This document shows, piece after piece, positions 17,463-26,146 of a DNA stretch of 42,447 nucleotides. Origin of the DNA: Phenylobacterium aquaticum. GTDB taxonomy: Bacteria; Pseudomonadota; Alphaproteobacteria; Caulobacterales; Caulobacteraceae. The stretch is taken from contig NZ_CANCLE010000010.1 of the NCBI RefSeq assembly GCF_947378715.1, positions 1 through 42,447 on the forward strand, given 5' to 3'. Under the pieces are notes generated by a model. It was not told the origin of the DNA. It did not search any database and saw only the letters and a program-made list of their open reading frames with translations. The translations under genes were made by a program, and so were the position numbers. Every line of letters begins with the position of its first letter. The stretch's first letter is position 1.

Positions 17463-19145
17463 CTAGGCCACGAAGGCGCCGGCCAGGGCGCGCTCGATCA
17501 GGGCCACGGTGCGCTCCAGGCCGAAGATGGCGGCGAAGGAGCCGAAGCGCGGGCCCTGGCTCTGGCCCAGCAGCACCTCATAGAGACCGGTGAACCACAG
17601 GCGCAGGGGCTCGAAGCCGGCGGCCTTGCCGGCCTCATAGACCTCGTTCTGGATCAGCTCGGCGTCCTGGCAGCCGGCGGGCAGGGCCTTGAAGCGCGCG
17701 ACCAGGTCCTGCATCGCCGCCCGCTCCCGGTCATCGGCGACCCGGAAGGTCTTCGAGGGCTTCACGAAGTCCTCGTAATAGTTGATCGCGTAGTCGCTCA
17801 GCCGGTCCAGCAGCGGCTGGGTCTCGGCGCTCGCGCCCGGGATGTAGCGGGCGATGAAGCCCCACAGGATGTCCTTGGTCGAGGCGTCGGCGGCCGAGAC
17901 CAGGTTCAGCAGCAGGGAGAACGAGACCGGCGAGCCCTGTTCGGGCGGGCCGCCGCGATGGACGTGCCAGGCCGGATTATCGAGGGCGGGTGCATTGCTC
18001 TCGGCGCGCAGCCGGTTGAAGGCGTTCAGCTGTTGCAGATATTCGTCCGTCGCCTTGGGGATGACATCGAAATAGAGCCGCTTCGCCGACTTGGGCGACT
18101 GGTACATGTAATAGGCCAGGCTCTCGGGCGCCCCATAGCGCAGCCACTCGTCCATGGTCAGGCCATTGCCCTTGGTCTTGGAGATCTTCTGGTTGTTCTC
18201 GTCCATGAAGAGCTCGTAGTGGAACCCGGCCGGCGGGGTCCCGCCCAGCACCTTGCAGACCTGGTTGGACAGCCGGACGCTGTCGATCAGGTCCTTGCCG
18301 CTCATCTCATAGTCGACCTCCAGCGCCGTCCAGCGCAGGGCCCAGTCGGGACGCCACTGCAGCTTCACATGGCCGCCGGTCACCGGGACCTCGGCCACGG
18401 AGCCGTCCTCGTCGCGGAAACTGATGGTTCCCCGGTCCAGGTGGCGTTCCAGGGTCGGCACATAGAGCACCCGGCCCGTCGTGGGGCTGATCGGGATGAA
18501 GGGCGAATAGGTGGCGCGCCGTTCCTCGCCCAGCGAGGGCAGCATGATCTTCTGGATGGCGTCGAAGCGTTCCAGGGCGGTGAGCAGGGTCGCGTCGAAC
18601 CGGCCGCCGCGATAGCAGTCGGTGGCGGAGGCGAACTCGTAGTCGAAGCCGAAGCTGTCGAGGAAGGCCCGCAGCCGGGCGTTGTTGTGCGCCCCGAAAC
18701 TGTCATGGGTCTCATAGGGGTCGCGGACCACGGTCAGCGGCTTGTCCAGGTCCTCGGTCAGCCGGTCGCTGTTGGGCAGGCCGGGCGGGATCTTGCGCAG
18801 GCCGTCCATGTCGTCGCTGAAGGCGATCAGCCGGGTGGCGATGGCGTCCTCGGTCAGGCCGCGAAAGGCCATGCGGACCATGGTGGTGCGGGCCACTTCG
18901 CCGAAGGTGCCCAGGTGCGGCAGGCCCGAGGGGCCATAGCCGGTCTCGAACACCACCGGCTTTTGCAGGGCCTCGAAGGTCTTGACCGCCTCGTCGGCCT
19001 TGCCGGCCAGGATCAGGGTCATGGCGAGATCACGCTCGGCGTCGGAGAGCCGCAGGCGCAGGATCCGATCCAGCAGGAGACGGGCCTGTTCGAAGGGCCA
19101 GCTCTTGGCGTCACGGGCTTGATGGGAGAGACCTTGCAGGGACAT
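17463..19145 (-). CDS. lysS: Lysyl-tRNA synthetase, class I
   Basis: 560 residues from the ATG at 19145. It charges tRNA-Lys with lysine. Unlike the common class II enzyme, it has the class I signatures: the HIGH-type sequence HLGT at 77-80 (GPSGLPHLGTFGE) and the KMSKS-type KISKTKGN. Class I LysRS is typical of Archaea and of many alphaproteobacteria and spirochaetes, and so helps place the organism. The in-frame extension upstream to 19217 (TLLRTSARKW...) does not look family-like. Divergent from the PhnD-like gene across a 114-base gap that should hold both promoters. A hairpin follows its stop. Confidence 0.96.
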   Translation of the reverse strand: MSLQGLSHQARDAKSWPFEQARLLLDRILRLRLSDAERDLAMTLILAGKADEAVKTFEALQKPVVFETGYGPSGLPHLGTFGEVARTTMVRMAFRGLTEDAIATRLIAFSDDMDGLRKIPPGLPNSDRLTEDLDKPLTVVRDPYETHDSFGAHNNARLRAFLDSFGFDYEFASATDCYRGGRFDATLLTALERFDAIQKIMLPSLGEERRATYSPFIPISPTTGRVLYVPTLERHLDRGTISFRDEDGSVAEVPVTGGHVKLQWRPDWALRWTALEVDYEMSGKDLIDSVRLSNQVCKVLGGTPPAGFHYELFMDENNQKISKTKGNGLTMDEWLRYGAPESLAYYMYQSPKSAKRLYFDVIPKATDEYLQQLNAFNRLRAESNAPALDNPAWHVHRGGPPEQGSPVSFSLLLNLVSAADASTKDILWGFIARYIPGASAETQPLLDRLSDYAINYYEDFVKPSKTFRVADDRERAAMQDLVARFKALPAGCQDAELIQNEVYEAGKAAGFEPLRLWFTGLYEVLLGQSQGPRFGSFAAIFGLERTVALIERALAGAFVA

Positions 19146-19259
19146 GGTCCGCGCGTTACCGCCGTAAGCGCCCGGCCTCAAGAACCATTTCCGCGCAGAC
19201 GTTCGAAGAAGCGTCACGGAAATGCAGCATAGGACCGGTGAACCTTTGGGGAATGTTCG

Positions 19260-20264
19260 ATGAAGTCCGGTTTCCAGCTCGCGGCGCTCTGCGCCGTCCT
19301 CGCGCTCGGCGCCTGCTCCCGGCCGGCCGAAAAGCCCGCGCCCAAGACCGAGATCATCTTCTCGATCGTCTCCACCGAGAACGCCACGTCCCAGGCCGCC
19401 CAGTGGGGGCCCTTCCTGGCCGACATGGAAAAGGCCACCGGCATGAAGGTGAAGCCGTTCTTCGGGGCCAACTATTCCGCCGTGGTCGAGGCCCTGCGCT
19501 TCAAGCAGACCGACCTGGGCTGGTTCACCAACCAGTCCGGCCTGGAGGCCGTGCGCCGTTCGGGCGGCGAGGTGTTCGCCAGGACCTCCAAGCCGGACAA
19601 CAAGCCCGACGGCTACCAGTCGGTGATCATCGTGCCCAAGGCCAGCACGCTCACCCTCGAGGGGCTGCTCAAGTGCGACAAGACCCTGAACTTCGGGATC
19701 GGCGACGCCAAGTCGACCTCCGGCACCCTGGCCCCCATGACCTATCTGTTCGCCCCGCGCGGCATTGATCCGGCCGACTGCTTCAAGACGGTGCGCTCAG
19801 CCAATCACGAGGCCAATCTGTTCAGCGTCGGCTCCGGCGTGCTGGACGCGGCGACCAACAACACCCAGTCGATCGAGCGCCTGGCTTCCAAGCCCGACCC
19901 CCTGGCCCAGAAGACGGTGCATGGGATCAAGGTGATCTGGACCTCGCCGACCATCCCTGAGGACCCGATGATCTGGCGCTCCGACCTCGACCCGGCCCTG
20001 AAGGCCAAGATCGCCAAGTTCATGTTCAGCTATGGCGTCGGGACGGGCCCCGAGGCCGAGCGCCAGCGCGCCGTGCTCAAGGTCATCCAGGTCGGTCCCT
20101 TCAAGCCGGCCAACGCCAGCCATCTGCTGCCCGTGCGCGAGATGGAGGCGACCGAACTGCTGATCGAGGCCAAGAACAAGAAGGACGCCCCGGCCATCGC
20201 GGCCGCCCAGAAGCTGCTGGACGATGTCCGCGCCGAGCAGAAGGCGCTGACCCCGGCCGGCTAG
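19260..20264 (+). CDS. PhnD-like phosphate/phosphonate-type substrate-binding lipoprotein
   Basis: 334 residues. A lipoprotein signal peptide ends at the lipobox LGAC with C19. The rest matches the PhnD/periplasmic-binding type 2 family, with VVEALRFKQTDLGWFTNQ and FGIGDAKSTSGTLAPMTYLF, which forms the phosphate-type oxyanion pocket in this family. Normally such proteins feed a PhnCE ABC importer for phosphonate, phosphite or phosphate. No ATPase or permease adjoins it here, so it is an orphan or works with distant partners; the ligand is unknown. Its TAG overlaps the convergent thioesterase TAG at CTAG. Confidence 0.88.
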   Translation: MKSGFQLAALCAVLALGACSRPAEKPAPKTEIIFSIVSTENATSQAAQWGPFLADMEKATGMKVKPFFGANYSAVVEALRFKQTDLGWFTNQSGLEAVRRSGGEVFARTSKPDNKPDGYQSVIIVPKASTLTLEGLLKCDKTLNFGIGDAKSTSGTLAPMTYLFAPRGIDPADCFKTVRSANHEANLFSVGSGVLDAATNNTQSIERLASKPDPLAQKTVHGIKVIWTSPTIPEDPMIWRSDLDPALKAKIAKFMFSYGVGTGPEAERQRAVLKVIQVGPFKPANASHLLPVREMEATELLIEAKNKKDAPAIAAAQKLLDDVRAEQKALTPAG

Positions 20265-20674
20265 TCGCCGCTGAGCAGGAAATGGCCACGCAGGGCCGCG
20301 ATCGGCGACTCCTTGGCCTCCTGCCAGGCCTCGACCGTCACATTGGCGATGCGGCGGCCGACCTTGCGCAGGTCGGCCCGGGCATAGGTGGTCATGGACC
20401 GGCCAGGCCGCAGGTACTCGATGGTGACGTCGATGGTCTTGTGAACCTTGGGCGTGTCCTGGACCACGGACAGCTGGGCGAGCGCCGTCATCTCCATGAA
20501 GGCCCCGATCACCCCGCCGTGCAGGGCCGGCAGGAAGGTGTTGCCGATCAGGTGCGGAGCGAAGGGCAGGATGGCGGTCATCTCGTCCCCGGCCAGCTCG
20601 GCGGTCATGCCGAGGAAGCGGATATAGGGGACCGACTGCAGGAAGGTCTTGAGCTGCTCGGCGGGAGTGGTCAC
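20261..20674 (-). CDS. PaaI/hotdog-fold thioesterase (second of a tandem pair)
   Basis: 137 residues, GTG start at 20674 that overlaps the upstream thioesterase stop (GTGA). The hotdog-fold pattern is clear: LPALHGGVIGAFMEMTALAQL corresponds to the HGG(x)xxxxxD/E-type active-site helix, then KTIDVTIEYLRPGR in the central strands. Members hydrolyse acyl-CoA thioesters, often phenylacetyl-type or medium-chain; substrate is not evident. The family's usual length is about 130-150 residues. It is translationally coupled to a divergent paralogue, so they may form a heteromer or act on related substrates. Confidence 0.88.
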   Translation of the reverse strand: MTTPAEQLKTFLQSVPYIRFLGMTAELAGDEMTAILPFAPHLIGNTFLPALHGGVIGAFMEMTALAQLSVVQDTPKVHKTIDVTIEYLRPGRSMTTYARADLRKVGRRIANVTVEAWQEAKESPIAALRGHFLLSGD

Positions 20675-21123
20675 GACGCAGCCCCCGGCGCGGGCGCGGG
20701 GCCGTTGAGGATGAAGGCCGCCTGGGCCGTGGCGATCGGGTCGTTGGGATCGGCGTCCCAGGCCTGGGCGCGGACGAAGGCGATCGTCCGGGTCAGCTTG
20801 TAGCAATGGGCCGAGGCGACGATGCCCATGCGCGGGGCGGCGGGGCGCATATAGTCGATGCGCAGGTCCAGGGTGGCGGTGGAGAAGGAGTCGCGCCGTC
20901 CGGCGGTGATGGCCAGGCCGCAGCAATGGTCGAGCAGGGCGGTGACCACGCCGGACGCGATCACCCCGGTGGCCGGATCGCCGACCAGTTCTTCCCGCCA
21001 GGGGGTGCGAATGGCGCCCCGGCTCTCGCCGATGGAGACCAGTTCAAAGCCCAGGGCGGCGGCGTGGGGCACGCTGGTCGCCATCTGGGCGGCGGCTTTG
21101 AGAGCTTCTTCCGGAGAGATCAT
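20671..21123 (-). CDS. PaaI/hotdog-fold thioesterase (first of a tandem pair)
   Basis: 150 residues from the ATG at 21123, preceded by GGGGGAC; the longer form would need a TTG start. Hotdog elements are visible: VIASGVVTALLDHCCGLAI for the active-site helix with D, and TATLDLRIDYMRPA for the core strands. The HGG of its partner is replaced here by ASGVVTALLDH, as in the other PaaI branch that uses Asp. Role: hydrolysis of acyl-CoA, substrate unknown. The stop overlaps the next thioesterase start by 4 bases. Confidence 0.88.
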   Translation of the reverse strand: MISPEEALKAAAQMATSVPHAAALGFELVSIGESRGAIRTPWREELVGDPATGVIASGVVTALLDHCCGLAITAGRRDSFSTATLDLRIDYMRPAAPRMGIVASAHCYKLTRTIAFVRAQAWDADPNDPIATAQAAFILNGPAPAPGAAS

Positions 21124-21190
21124 GTCCCCCGGTTTGATCCAGGGGACCGGTCCGGTCAATCTTGACGAGGGGTCAAGATCGGTTCCGGGT

Positions 21191-21319
21191 TCAGGCCAGG
21201 CCGCCGGCGAAGGCGATCATGGCCAGCGCCACCATCGGCAGGGCGGCCATCAACAGCGAGGCGAGGCCGCCGAGACGGCTGGCGTTGAAGCGGGGCGACA
21301 CATGGGACAGGTTGGACAT
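21191..21319 (-). CDS. 42-residue single-span membrane miniprotein
   Basis: Begins MSNLSHVSPRF and encodes 42 residues. A soluble N-terminus of about 18 residues precedes one hydrophobic helix (about 19-41: LGGLASLLMAALPMVALAMIAF). The codons keep the GC-rich third positions seen in neighbours, which supports real coding. The ribosome-binding site is weak (purines AAAGAACAAAG). It lies upstream of the thioesterase pair on the same strand. No family is recognised and function is unknown. Confidence 0.5.
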   Translation of the reverse strand: MSNLSHVSPRFNASRLGGLASLLMAALPMVALAMIAFAGGLA

Positions 21320-21462
21320 GGCTTTGTTCTTTCGGTTTGAGCGATGGGCGGGGAGGCCCGTTCGTCTTGCCGCGGGGTATAGGTCCGGCCCCTTCGAAAC
21401 ACCCGTTAAGTCTTGGTCATGAGCTTGAATTCACAATCTAAATTTCCCGTAAGGTCGAGGTT

Positions 21463-22476
21463 GTGATCCGGCCCGAGGCCCTGCTGCATCCGACCCCGGC
21501 CGGCCTCTACTGCCCGCCGGGCGACTTCTATGTCGATCCGGTCCGCCCGGTGGCCCGCGCGGTGATCACCCATGGCCACGCCGATCACGCCCGCGCCGGC
21601 CACGGCGCCGTGCTGGCCACGCCCCAGACCCTGGCGATCATGGCCGAGCGCTATGGGGCGGACTTCGCCGGCGCCACCCAGGCCGGCGCCTATGGCGAGG
21701 CCGTCGCCCGCGACGACGTCGAGGTCACCCTGGTCCCGGCCGGTCATGTGCTGGGTTCGGCCCAGGCGGTGGTGCGTTGGAAGGGCCTGACCTGCGTGGT
21801 CTCCGGCGACTACAAGCGCCGGCGCGATCCGACCTGTCCGGGCTTCGAGCCGGTCCCCTGCGAGGTCTTCATCAGCGAGGCGACCTTCGGCCTGCCGGTG
21901 TTCCGCCATCCGCCGGCCGAGCAGGAGATCGCCCGGCTGCTGCGCTCCGTGGCCCAGTTCCCGGAACGCACCCACCTGGTCGGCGCCTATGCGCTGGGCA
22001 AGGCGCAAAGGGTGATCGCCCTGCTGCGTGAGGCGGGCTGGGACCGGACCATCTATGTCCACGGGGCCCTGGAGCGGCTGAACCGGCTCTATCAGGCCCA
22101 TGGCGTCGACCTCGGGCCGCTGGCGCCAGCGACCTCCACGACCAAGGGCGACTTCGCCGGCGAGATCGTCATCGCCCCGCCTTCGGCCCTGCAGGACCGC
22201 TGGTCGCGGCGCTTCGCCGATCCGGTCACCGCCTTCGCCTCCGGCTGGATGCGGATTCGCGCCCGGGCCCGCCAGCGCGGGACGGAGCTGCCCTTGATCC
22301 TCTCCGACCATGCGGACTGGGATGAGCTGACCGCCACGGTCGACGAGCTGCGGCCCGGCGAACTTTGGATCACCCACGGCCGGGAGGAGGCCCTGGCCCG
22401 CTGGTCGCAGTCGCACGGCGTCGCCGCCCGGGCCCTGGCTCTGGTAGGCTATGACGACGACGCAGGAGACGATTGA
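21463..22476 (+). CDS. Ligase-associated DNA exonuclease (metallo-beta-lactamase fold)
   Basis: 337 residues, GTG start. The metal-binding HxHxDH motif is ITHGHADHA at 35-43, with further ligands near AGHVLGS, SGDYKRR, and SDHADW toward the C-terminus. This is the MBL/beta-CASP-type exonuclease that accompanies bacterial ATP-dependent DNA ligases in a DNA-damage response cassette. Here the ligase follows after one intervening gene. Cassette helicase and PdeM phosphoesterase genes are not in this window. Its TGA overlaps the next ATG by 1 base (TGATG), so the operon is translationally coupled. Identification relies on motifs plus context. Confidence 0.92.
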   Translation: MIRPEALLHPTPAGLYCPPGDFYVDPVRPVARAVITHGHADHARAGHGAVLATPQTLAIMAERYGADFAGATQAGAYGEAVARDDVEVTLVPAGHVLGSAQAVVRWKGLTCVVSGDYKRRRDPTCPGFEPVPCEVFISEATFGLPVFRHPPAEQEIARLLRSVAQFPERTHLVGAYALGKAQRVIALLREAGWDRTIYVHGALERLNRLYQAHGVDLGPLAPATSTTKGDFAGEIVIAPPSALQDRWSRRFADPVTAFASGWMRIRARARQRGTELPLILSDHADWDELTATVDELRPGELWITHGREEALARWSQSHGVAARALALVGYDDDAGDD

Positions 22477-23201
22477 TGGCGCGGGAGCCCTATCGCCGGA
22501 TCGAGGCCGACCGGGTCGAGCTCACGGCGGTGAAGCTCGCCGACCGGGTGACCGAGCGGTTTCCAGGCGCGGGCCTGGCCGCCGTCGCCGCCGAGCTGGT
22601 GGTGCTGACCCGCCAGACTGCGGCCCGGGCCCGCACGGTGGCCCGGCCCTATTACGGTCTGCGCCTGCTGGTCGCCCTGGTGATCGCTGCGGGGCTCGCG
22701 GCCGAGGCGGTGTTGTTCGACCGCTTCGGCTGGGGGATCCTCGACCCCGACGCCAATCCCCTGGACCTCGCCCAGGGCGTGGACTCCGCCTTCAACCTGT
22801 TCCTGATGACCGCCGCCGGCGCCTGGTTCCTGCTGACCTTGGAGGCGCGGTGGAAGCGGCTGCGCCTCCAGACCTGGCTCAATGAACTGCGGGCCTTCGC
22901 CCATGTGGTCGACATGCACCAGCTGACCAAGGACCCCACCGCCAAGGGCGGACCGCGCACCACCTCCTCGCCGGATCGCGGCATGGGCGCCTTCGAACTG
23001 ACCCGCTATCTCGACTATTGCGCCGAGATTCTGGCCCTGACCGGCAAGCTGACCGCCATCTATGCCGGGGTCAGCCCGGACCACCTGGTGATCGCCGCGG
23101 CCGGCGACGTGGAGAACCTCTGCTCCGACCTCAATCGCAAGATCTGGCAGAAGATCACCATATTGGCCGAGCTGAAGGGCGAAGAGGGCCTGGAGGCCTG
23201 A
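22476..23201 (+). CDS. Unknown two-helix membrane protein inside the exonuclease-ligase cassette
   Basis: 241 residues; AGGAG (22464-22468), 7 bases before the ATG, fixes the start. Two likely membrane helices lie at about 62-80 and 104-122 with a short loop. About 60 N-terminal residues and about 115 C-terminal residues are soluble, and both probably face the cytosol. The C-terminal part starts with a conserved-looking motif HVVDMHQLTKDP (143-154) and contains charged and aromatic residues (RYLDYCAEILALTGKL). I do not recognise a named family. It overlaps the exonuclease by 1 base and ends 2 bases before the ligase start, so it is very likely co-expressed with DNA repair enzymes. Placing repair factors at the membrane is a possible role but is only inferred. 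Confidence 0.85.
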   Translation: MAREPYRRIEADRVELTAVKLADRVTERFPGAGLAAVAAELVVLTRQTAARARTVARPYYGLRLLVALVIAAGLAAEAVLFDRFGWGILDPDANPLDLAQGVDSAFNLFLMTAAGAWFLLTLEARWKRLRLQTWLNELRAFAHVVDMHQLTKDPTAKGGPRTTSSPDRGMGAFELTRYLDYCAEILALTGKLTAIYAGVSPDHLVIAAAGDVENLCSDLNRKIWQKITILAELKGEEGLEA

Positions 23202-23203
23202 GC

Positions 23204-24808
23204 ATGCGCGCCTTCGCCGACCTGCTCGACCGGCTGTCGCTCACCGCCTCGCGCAACACCAAGCTCGCCCTGATGGCCGGCTATCTGGCGGAAACCCCCG
23301 ATCCCGACCGGGGCTGGGCGCTGGCCGCCCTGACCGGCGCGCTCAGCTTCGACGCCGCCAAGCCCGGCTTCATCCGCAAGGCGGCCGAGGCGCGGATGGA
23401 CCCGGTGCTGTTCCGCTGGTCCTATGACTATGTCGGCGACCTGGCCGAAACCGTGGCCCTGGTCTGGGAGGCCCGGCCCGGGGCCAATCGCCAGCCCCAG
23501 CTTTCCGAAGTGATCGACGCCCTGACCTCCGCCAGCCGCAGCGAGGTCCAGGCCCTGATCGAGACCTGGCTCGACGCCCTGGATCCCACCGGTCGCTGGG
23601 CCCTGCTCAAGCTGATGACCGGCGCCTTGCGGGTCGGCGTCTCGGCCCGCCTGGCCAAGCAGGCTCTGGCTCAGATGGGCGGGGTCGAGGTCGGCGAGAT
23701 CGAGGAGGTCTGGCATGGGCTGCATGCGCCCTATGAAGACCTGTTCGCGTGGCTGGAGGGGCGCTCCGACCGCCCCTCGGCTGCCTCGCCAGGCCGCTTC
23801 CGCCCGGTGATGCTGGCCCAGGCGATCGATGAGGCGGTCGATTTCCCCCGCCTCGATCCGGCGGCCTATCTCGCCGAATGGAAGTGGGACGGCATCCGCA
23901 TCCAGGCGGTCAGCGAGGGCGGGGTGCGCCGGCTCTATTCCCGCACCGGCGACGACATCTCCAGGAGCTTTCCCGATGTGGTGCAGGCCCTGGACTTCGA
24001 GGGCGTGATCGACGGCGAACTGCTGGTGGTCCGCGACGGCGCCCTGGCCAGTTTCGGCGACCTGCAGCAGCGGTTGAACCGCAAGAGCGTCGACGCCCGG
24101 CTGCTGCAATCCCATCCGGCCGCCATCCGCGCCTATGACCTCCTGGCCGAGGGGGCGGAGGACCTGCGGACCCTGCCCTTCGTGGCCCGCCGCGCGCGGC
24201 TGGAGGCCTTTGTCGCGCGGTTGGGGCCCGGCCGCATCGACCTGTCGCCGCTCCAGCCCTTCGCGACCTGGGCGGCGCTGGCCGCCCTGCGCCTGGCCCC
24301 GCCGGAGGGTGACGCCCAGCTGGCCGAGGGGGTGATGCTGAAGCGGGCGGATTCGATCTACGAAGCCGGTCGGCCCAAGGGGCCCTGGTTCAAGTGGAAG
24401 CGCGACCCGCACCTGATCGACGCGGTGCTGATGTACGCTCAGCGCGGCCACGGCAAGCGCTCCAGCTTCTATTCCGACTACACCTTCGGGGTCTGGACCA
24501 CCGACGCCCTGGGCCAACGCACCCTGACCCCGGTGGGCAAGGCCTATTTCGGCTTCACCGACGATGAGCTGAAAGAGATCGACAAATTCGTGCGCGACAA
24601 CACCGTCGAACGCTTCGGCCCGGTTCGCGCGGTGCGGGCCGAGCCCGGGTTCGGCCTGGTGCTGGAGGTGGCCTTCGAGGGCCTGCAACGCTCGACGCGC
24701 CACAAGTCCGGCGTCGCCATGCGCTTCCCCCGCATCCACCGCCTGCGCTGGGACAAGCCGCCGGGCGAGGCGGACGACCTCGCGACCCTGCAGCGGCTGC
24801 TGGACTGA
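23204..24808 (+). CDS. ATP-dependent DNA ligase of the ligase-associated cassette
   Basis: 534 residues. The N-terminal DNA-binding region (about 1-190) is followed by the adenylation domain with the AMP-accepting K227 in EWKWDGIR. Later nucleotidyl-transferase motifs are DFEGVIDGELL, EGVMLKRADSIYEAGR and the terminal WFKWKR. The C-terminal OB fold includes AEPGFGLVLEVAFEGLQRS. It seals nicks in DNA using ATP, separate from the essential NAD-dependent LigA. The family (related to ligase B/LigC types) is usually found with the exonuclease seen two genes upstream. ATG at 23204 is 2 bases after the membrane protein stop. It abuts the convergent ABC permease with no gap. Confidence 0.95.
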   Translation: MRAFADLLDRLSLTASRNTKLALMAGYLAETPDPDRGWALAALTGALSFDAAKPGFIRKAAEARMDPVLFRWSYDYVGDLAETVALVWEARPGANRQPQLSEVIDALTSASRSEVQALIETWLDALDPTGRWALLKLMTGALRVGVSARLAKQALAQMGGVEVGEIEEVWHGLHAPYEDLFAWLEGRSDRPSAASPGRFRPVMLAQAIDEAVDFPRLDPAAYLAEWKWDGIRIQAVSEGGVRRLYSRTGDDISRSFPDVVQALDFEGVIDGELLVVRDGALASFGDLQQRLNRKSVDARLLQSHPAAIRAYDLLAEGAEDLRTLPFVARRARLEAFVARLGPGRIDLSPLQPFATWAALAALRLAPPEGDAQLAEGVMLKRADSIYEAGRPKGPWFKWKRDPHLIDAVLMYAQRGHGKRSSFYSDYTFGVWTTDALGQRTLTPVGKAYFGFTDDELKEIDKFVRDNTVERFGPVRAVRAEPGFGLVLEVAFEGLQRSTRHKSGVAMRFPRIHRLRWDKPPGEADDLATLQRLLD

Positions 24809-26146
24809 CTACCCCGTCTTCTCCGGCGCCCCGATCCGGCGGATCGCCAGGGCCCAGGCGATCAGGGCCTGGCCGAGGCCGGAGGCGAAGCTGGTCCAGG
24901 GGGCATTGGGCAAGGGGGCGAAGAGGGCCGCGCCCAAGCCCTGGGCGAAGGCCGCGCCCAGGCTGCCGCCCACCGCATAGAGCACGGCGAGCGCCACGAT
25001 GGCCCCGAAGTCGCCGCGCTGGGGTCGGGGACCGAAGCGGAACAGGGCGATGATCCCCAGGTCCCTCAGCAGGAAGGCGATCAGGGCGGCGGCCTGGGGC
25101 GCGCGACCGAACAGGTTGTCGCCGCCGGCCGCGAAGCTGGCGGCGACCAGGACGGCGGCCAGCAGGGTCGGGGCCAGGGTCGCCGGCGTCAGGGGCCCGG
25201 CGCGGACCAGGTCCAGCCGGATCGCGGCCGCGGCGAACTGGCGCAGCCGCACCCGGTCGGCGGGTTCGGAGAAGGCGGCGGCATAGGCGCAGAGCGCCAC
25301 GGCCAGGGCCCCGGTCACCAGGCTGAGCGCCCAACCGCCCTGCAGGAAGGCGAAGCCGCCCATGAAGGTCGCCACGAAGACCAGGAACAGCGGCCAGATG
25401 AGCGGCGTGTTGCGCATCTGCAGCTCCAGCCGCATCAGCCGCCAGGCGCAGATCAGGGCCCAGGCTGCAAAGGCCAGGGTGGCCAGCGCGCGGAACGGCC
25501 CGGCCGCATAGGCCTGGCCCCACCACAGCACCTCGCCGCGCGCGCCGATCAGGGCGCCCAGGCCGCCCAGCCCGGCCCCGCGCTGGAAGCCGGAGGAGGA
25601 GGCGACGCCCAGCAGCAGCACAATGGCCAAGGCCAGGCCGCCCAGCACCCCGCCCGCCCGGGCCGCCCGGCCCTCGGCGCGGGCCTTGCGCACCCCGATC
25701 AGGGCCAGGCTCAGCGACAGGGTCTGGAAGAACAGGGCCGCAGCCGGCAGGAACAGCATGGCCCAGGGATCGCCGTCCTGGGTCAGGGCCCTGAGGCCAA
25801 CGAAGACCAGGCCGGTCAGGCCGCAGATCCAGGCCAGGCTGGTCGCGCCGGCCAGCTTGCCCCAGGTCATGGCCCAGGGGCTGAGGGCCGAGAGCCGCTG
25901 GAAGTCCCAGGTCCGCTCCGCGATCTCGGTCAGCACCGACTGGCCCGCCGCCCGCGATCCCCAGACCAGGGCGCAAAGGAAGAACACCGCCCCGCCGGCC
26001 GTCCCCAGAGCGCTGATCATGCGGTCGGTGTCGCCATGGGCCAGCATGCCCACCGCCAGATAGATCAGCCCCAGGGTCAGGATCGCCCAGGCGGCCCGAC
26101 GTGGAGCGGCCTCGAGCCACAGATTGCGTTGGAATTCCGGGTTCAT
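24809..26146 (-). CDS. ABC transporter permease, ABC-2-like, about 11-12 membrane helices
   Basis: 445 residues, strongly hydrophobic with about 11-12 predicted membrane segments (for example 18-36, 45-65, 100-118, 128-148, 165-183, and three or more in the C-terminal part). No signature beyond membrane topology is firm, but the gene immediately follows an ABC ATPase with an ATGA overlap, which makes an exporter permease the likeliest call. The substrate is unknown. It is the last gene of a coupled phosphatase-ATPase-permease set, and its stop is contiguous with the convergent ligase stop (no gap, no overlap). Confidence 0.8.
   Translation of the reverse strand: MNPEFQRNLWLEAAPRRAAWAILTLGLIYLAVGMLAHGDTDRMISALGTAGGAVFFLCALVWGSRAAGQSVLTEIAERTWDFQRLSALSPWAMTWGKLAGATSLAWICGLTGLVFVGLRALTQDGDPWAMLFLPAAALFFQTLSLSLALIGVRKARAEGRAARAGGVLGGLALAIVLLLGVASSSGFQRGAGLGGLGALIGARGEVLWWGQAYAAGPFRALATLAFAAWALICAWRLMRLELQMRNTPLIWPLFLVFVATFMGGFAFLQGGWALSLVTGALAVALCAYAAAFSEPADRVRLRQFAAAAIRLDLVRAGPLTPATLAPTLLAAVLVAASFAAGGDNLFGRAPQAAALIAFLLRDLGIIALFRFGPRPQRGDFGAIVALAVLYAVGGSLGAAFAQGLGAALFAPLPNAPWTSFASGLGQALIAWALAIRRIGAPEKTG

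Noticed and set aside
19146..19217. N-terminal extension of class I LysRS
   Set aside because: The 24 added residues do not look like the family; the ATG at 19145 gives the expected start.
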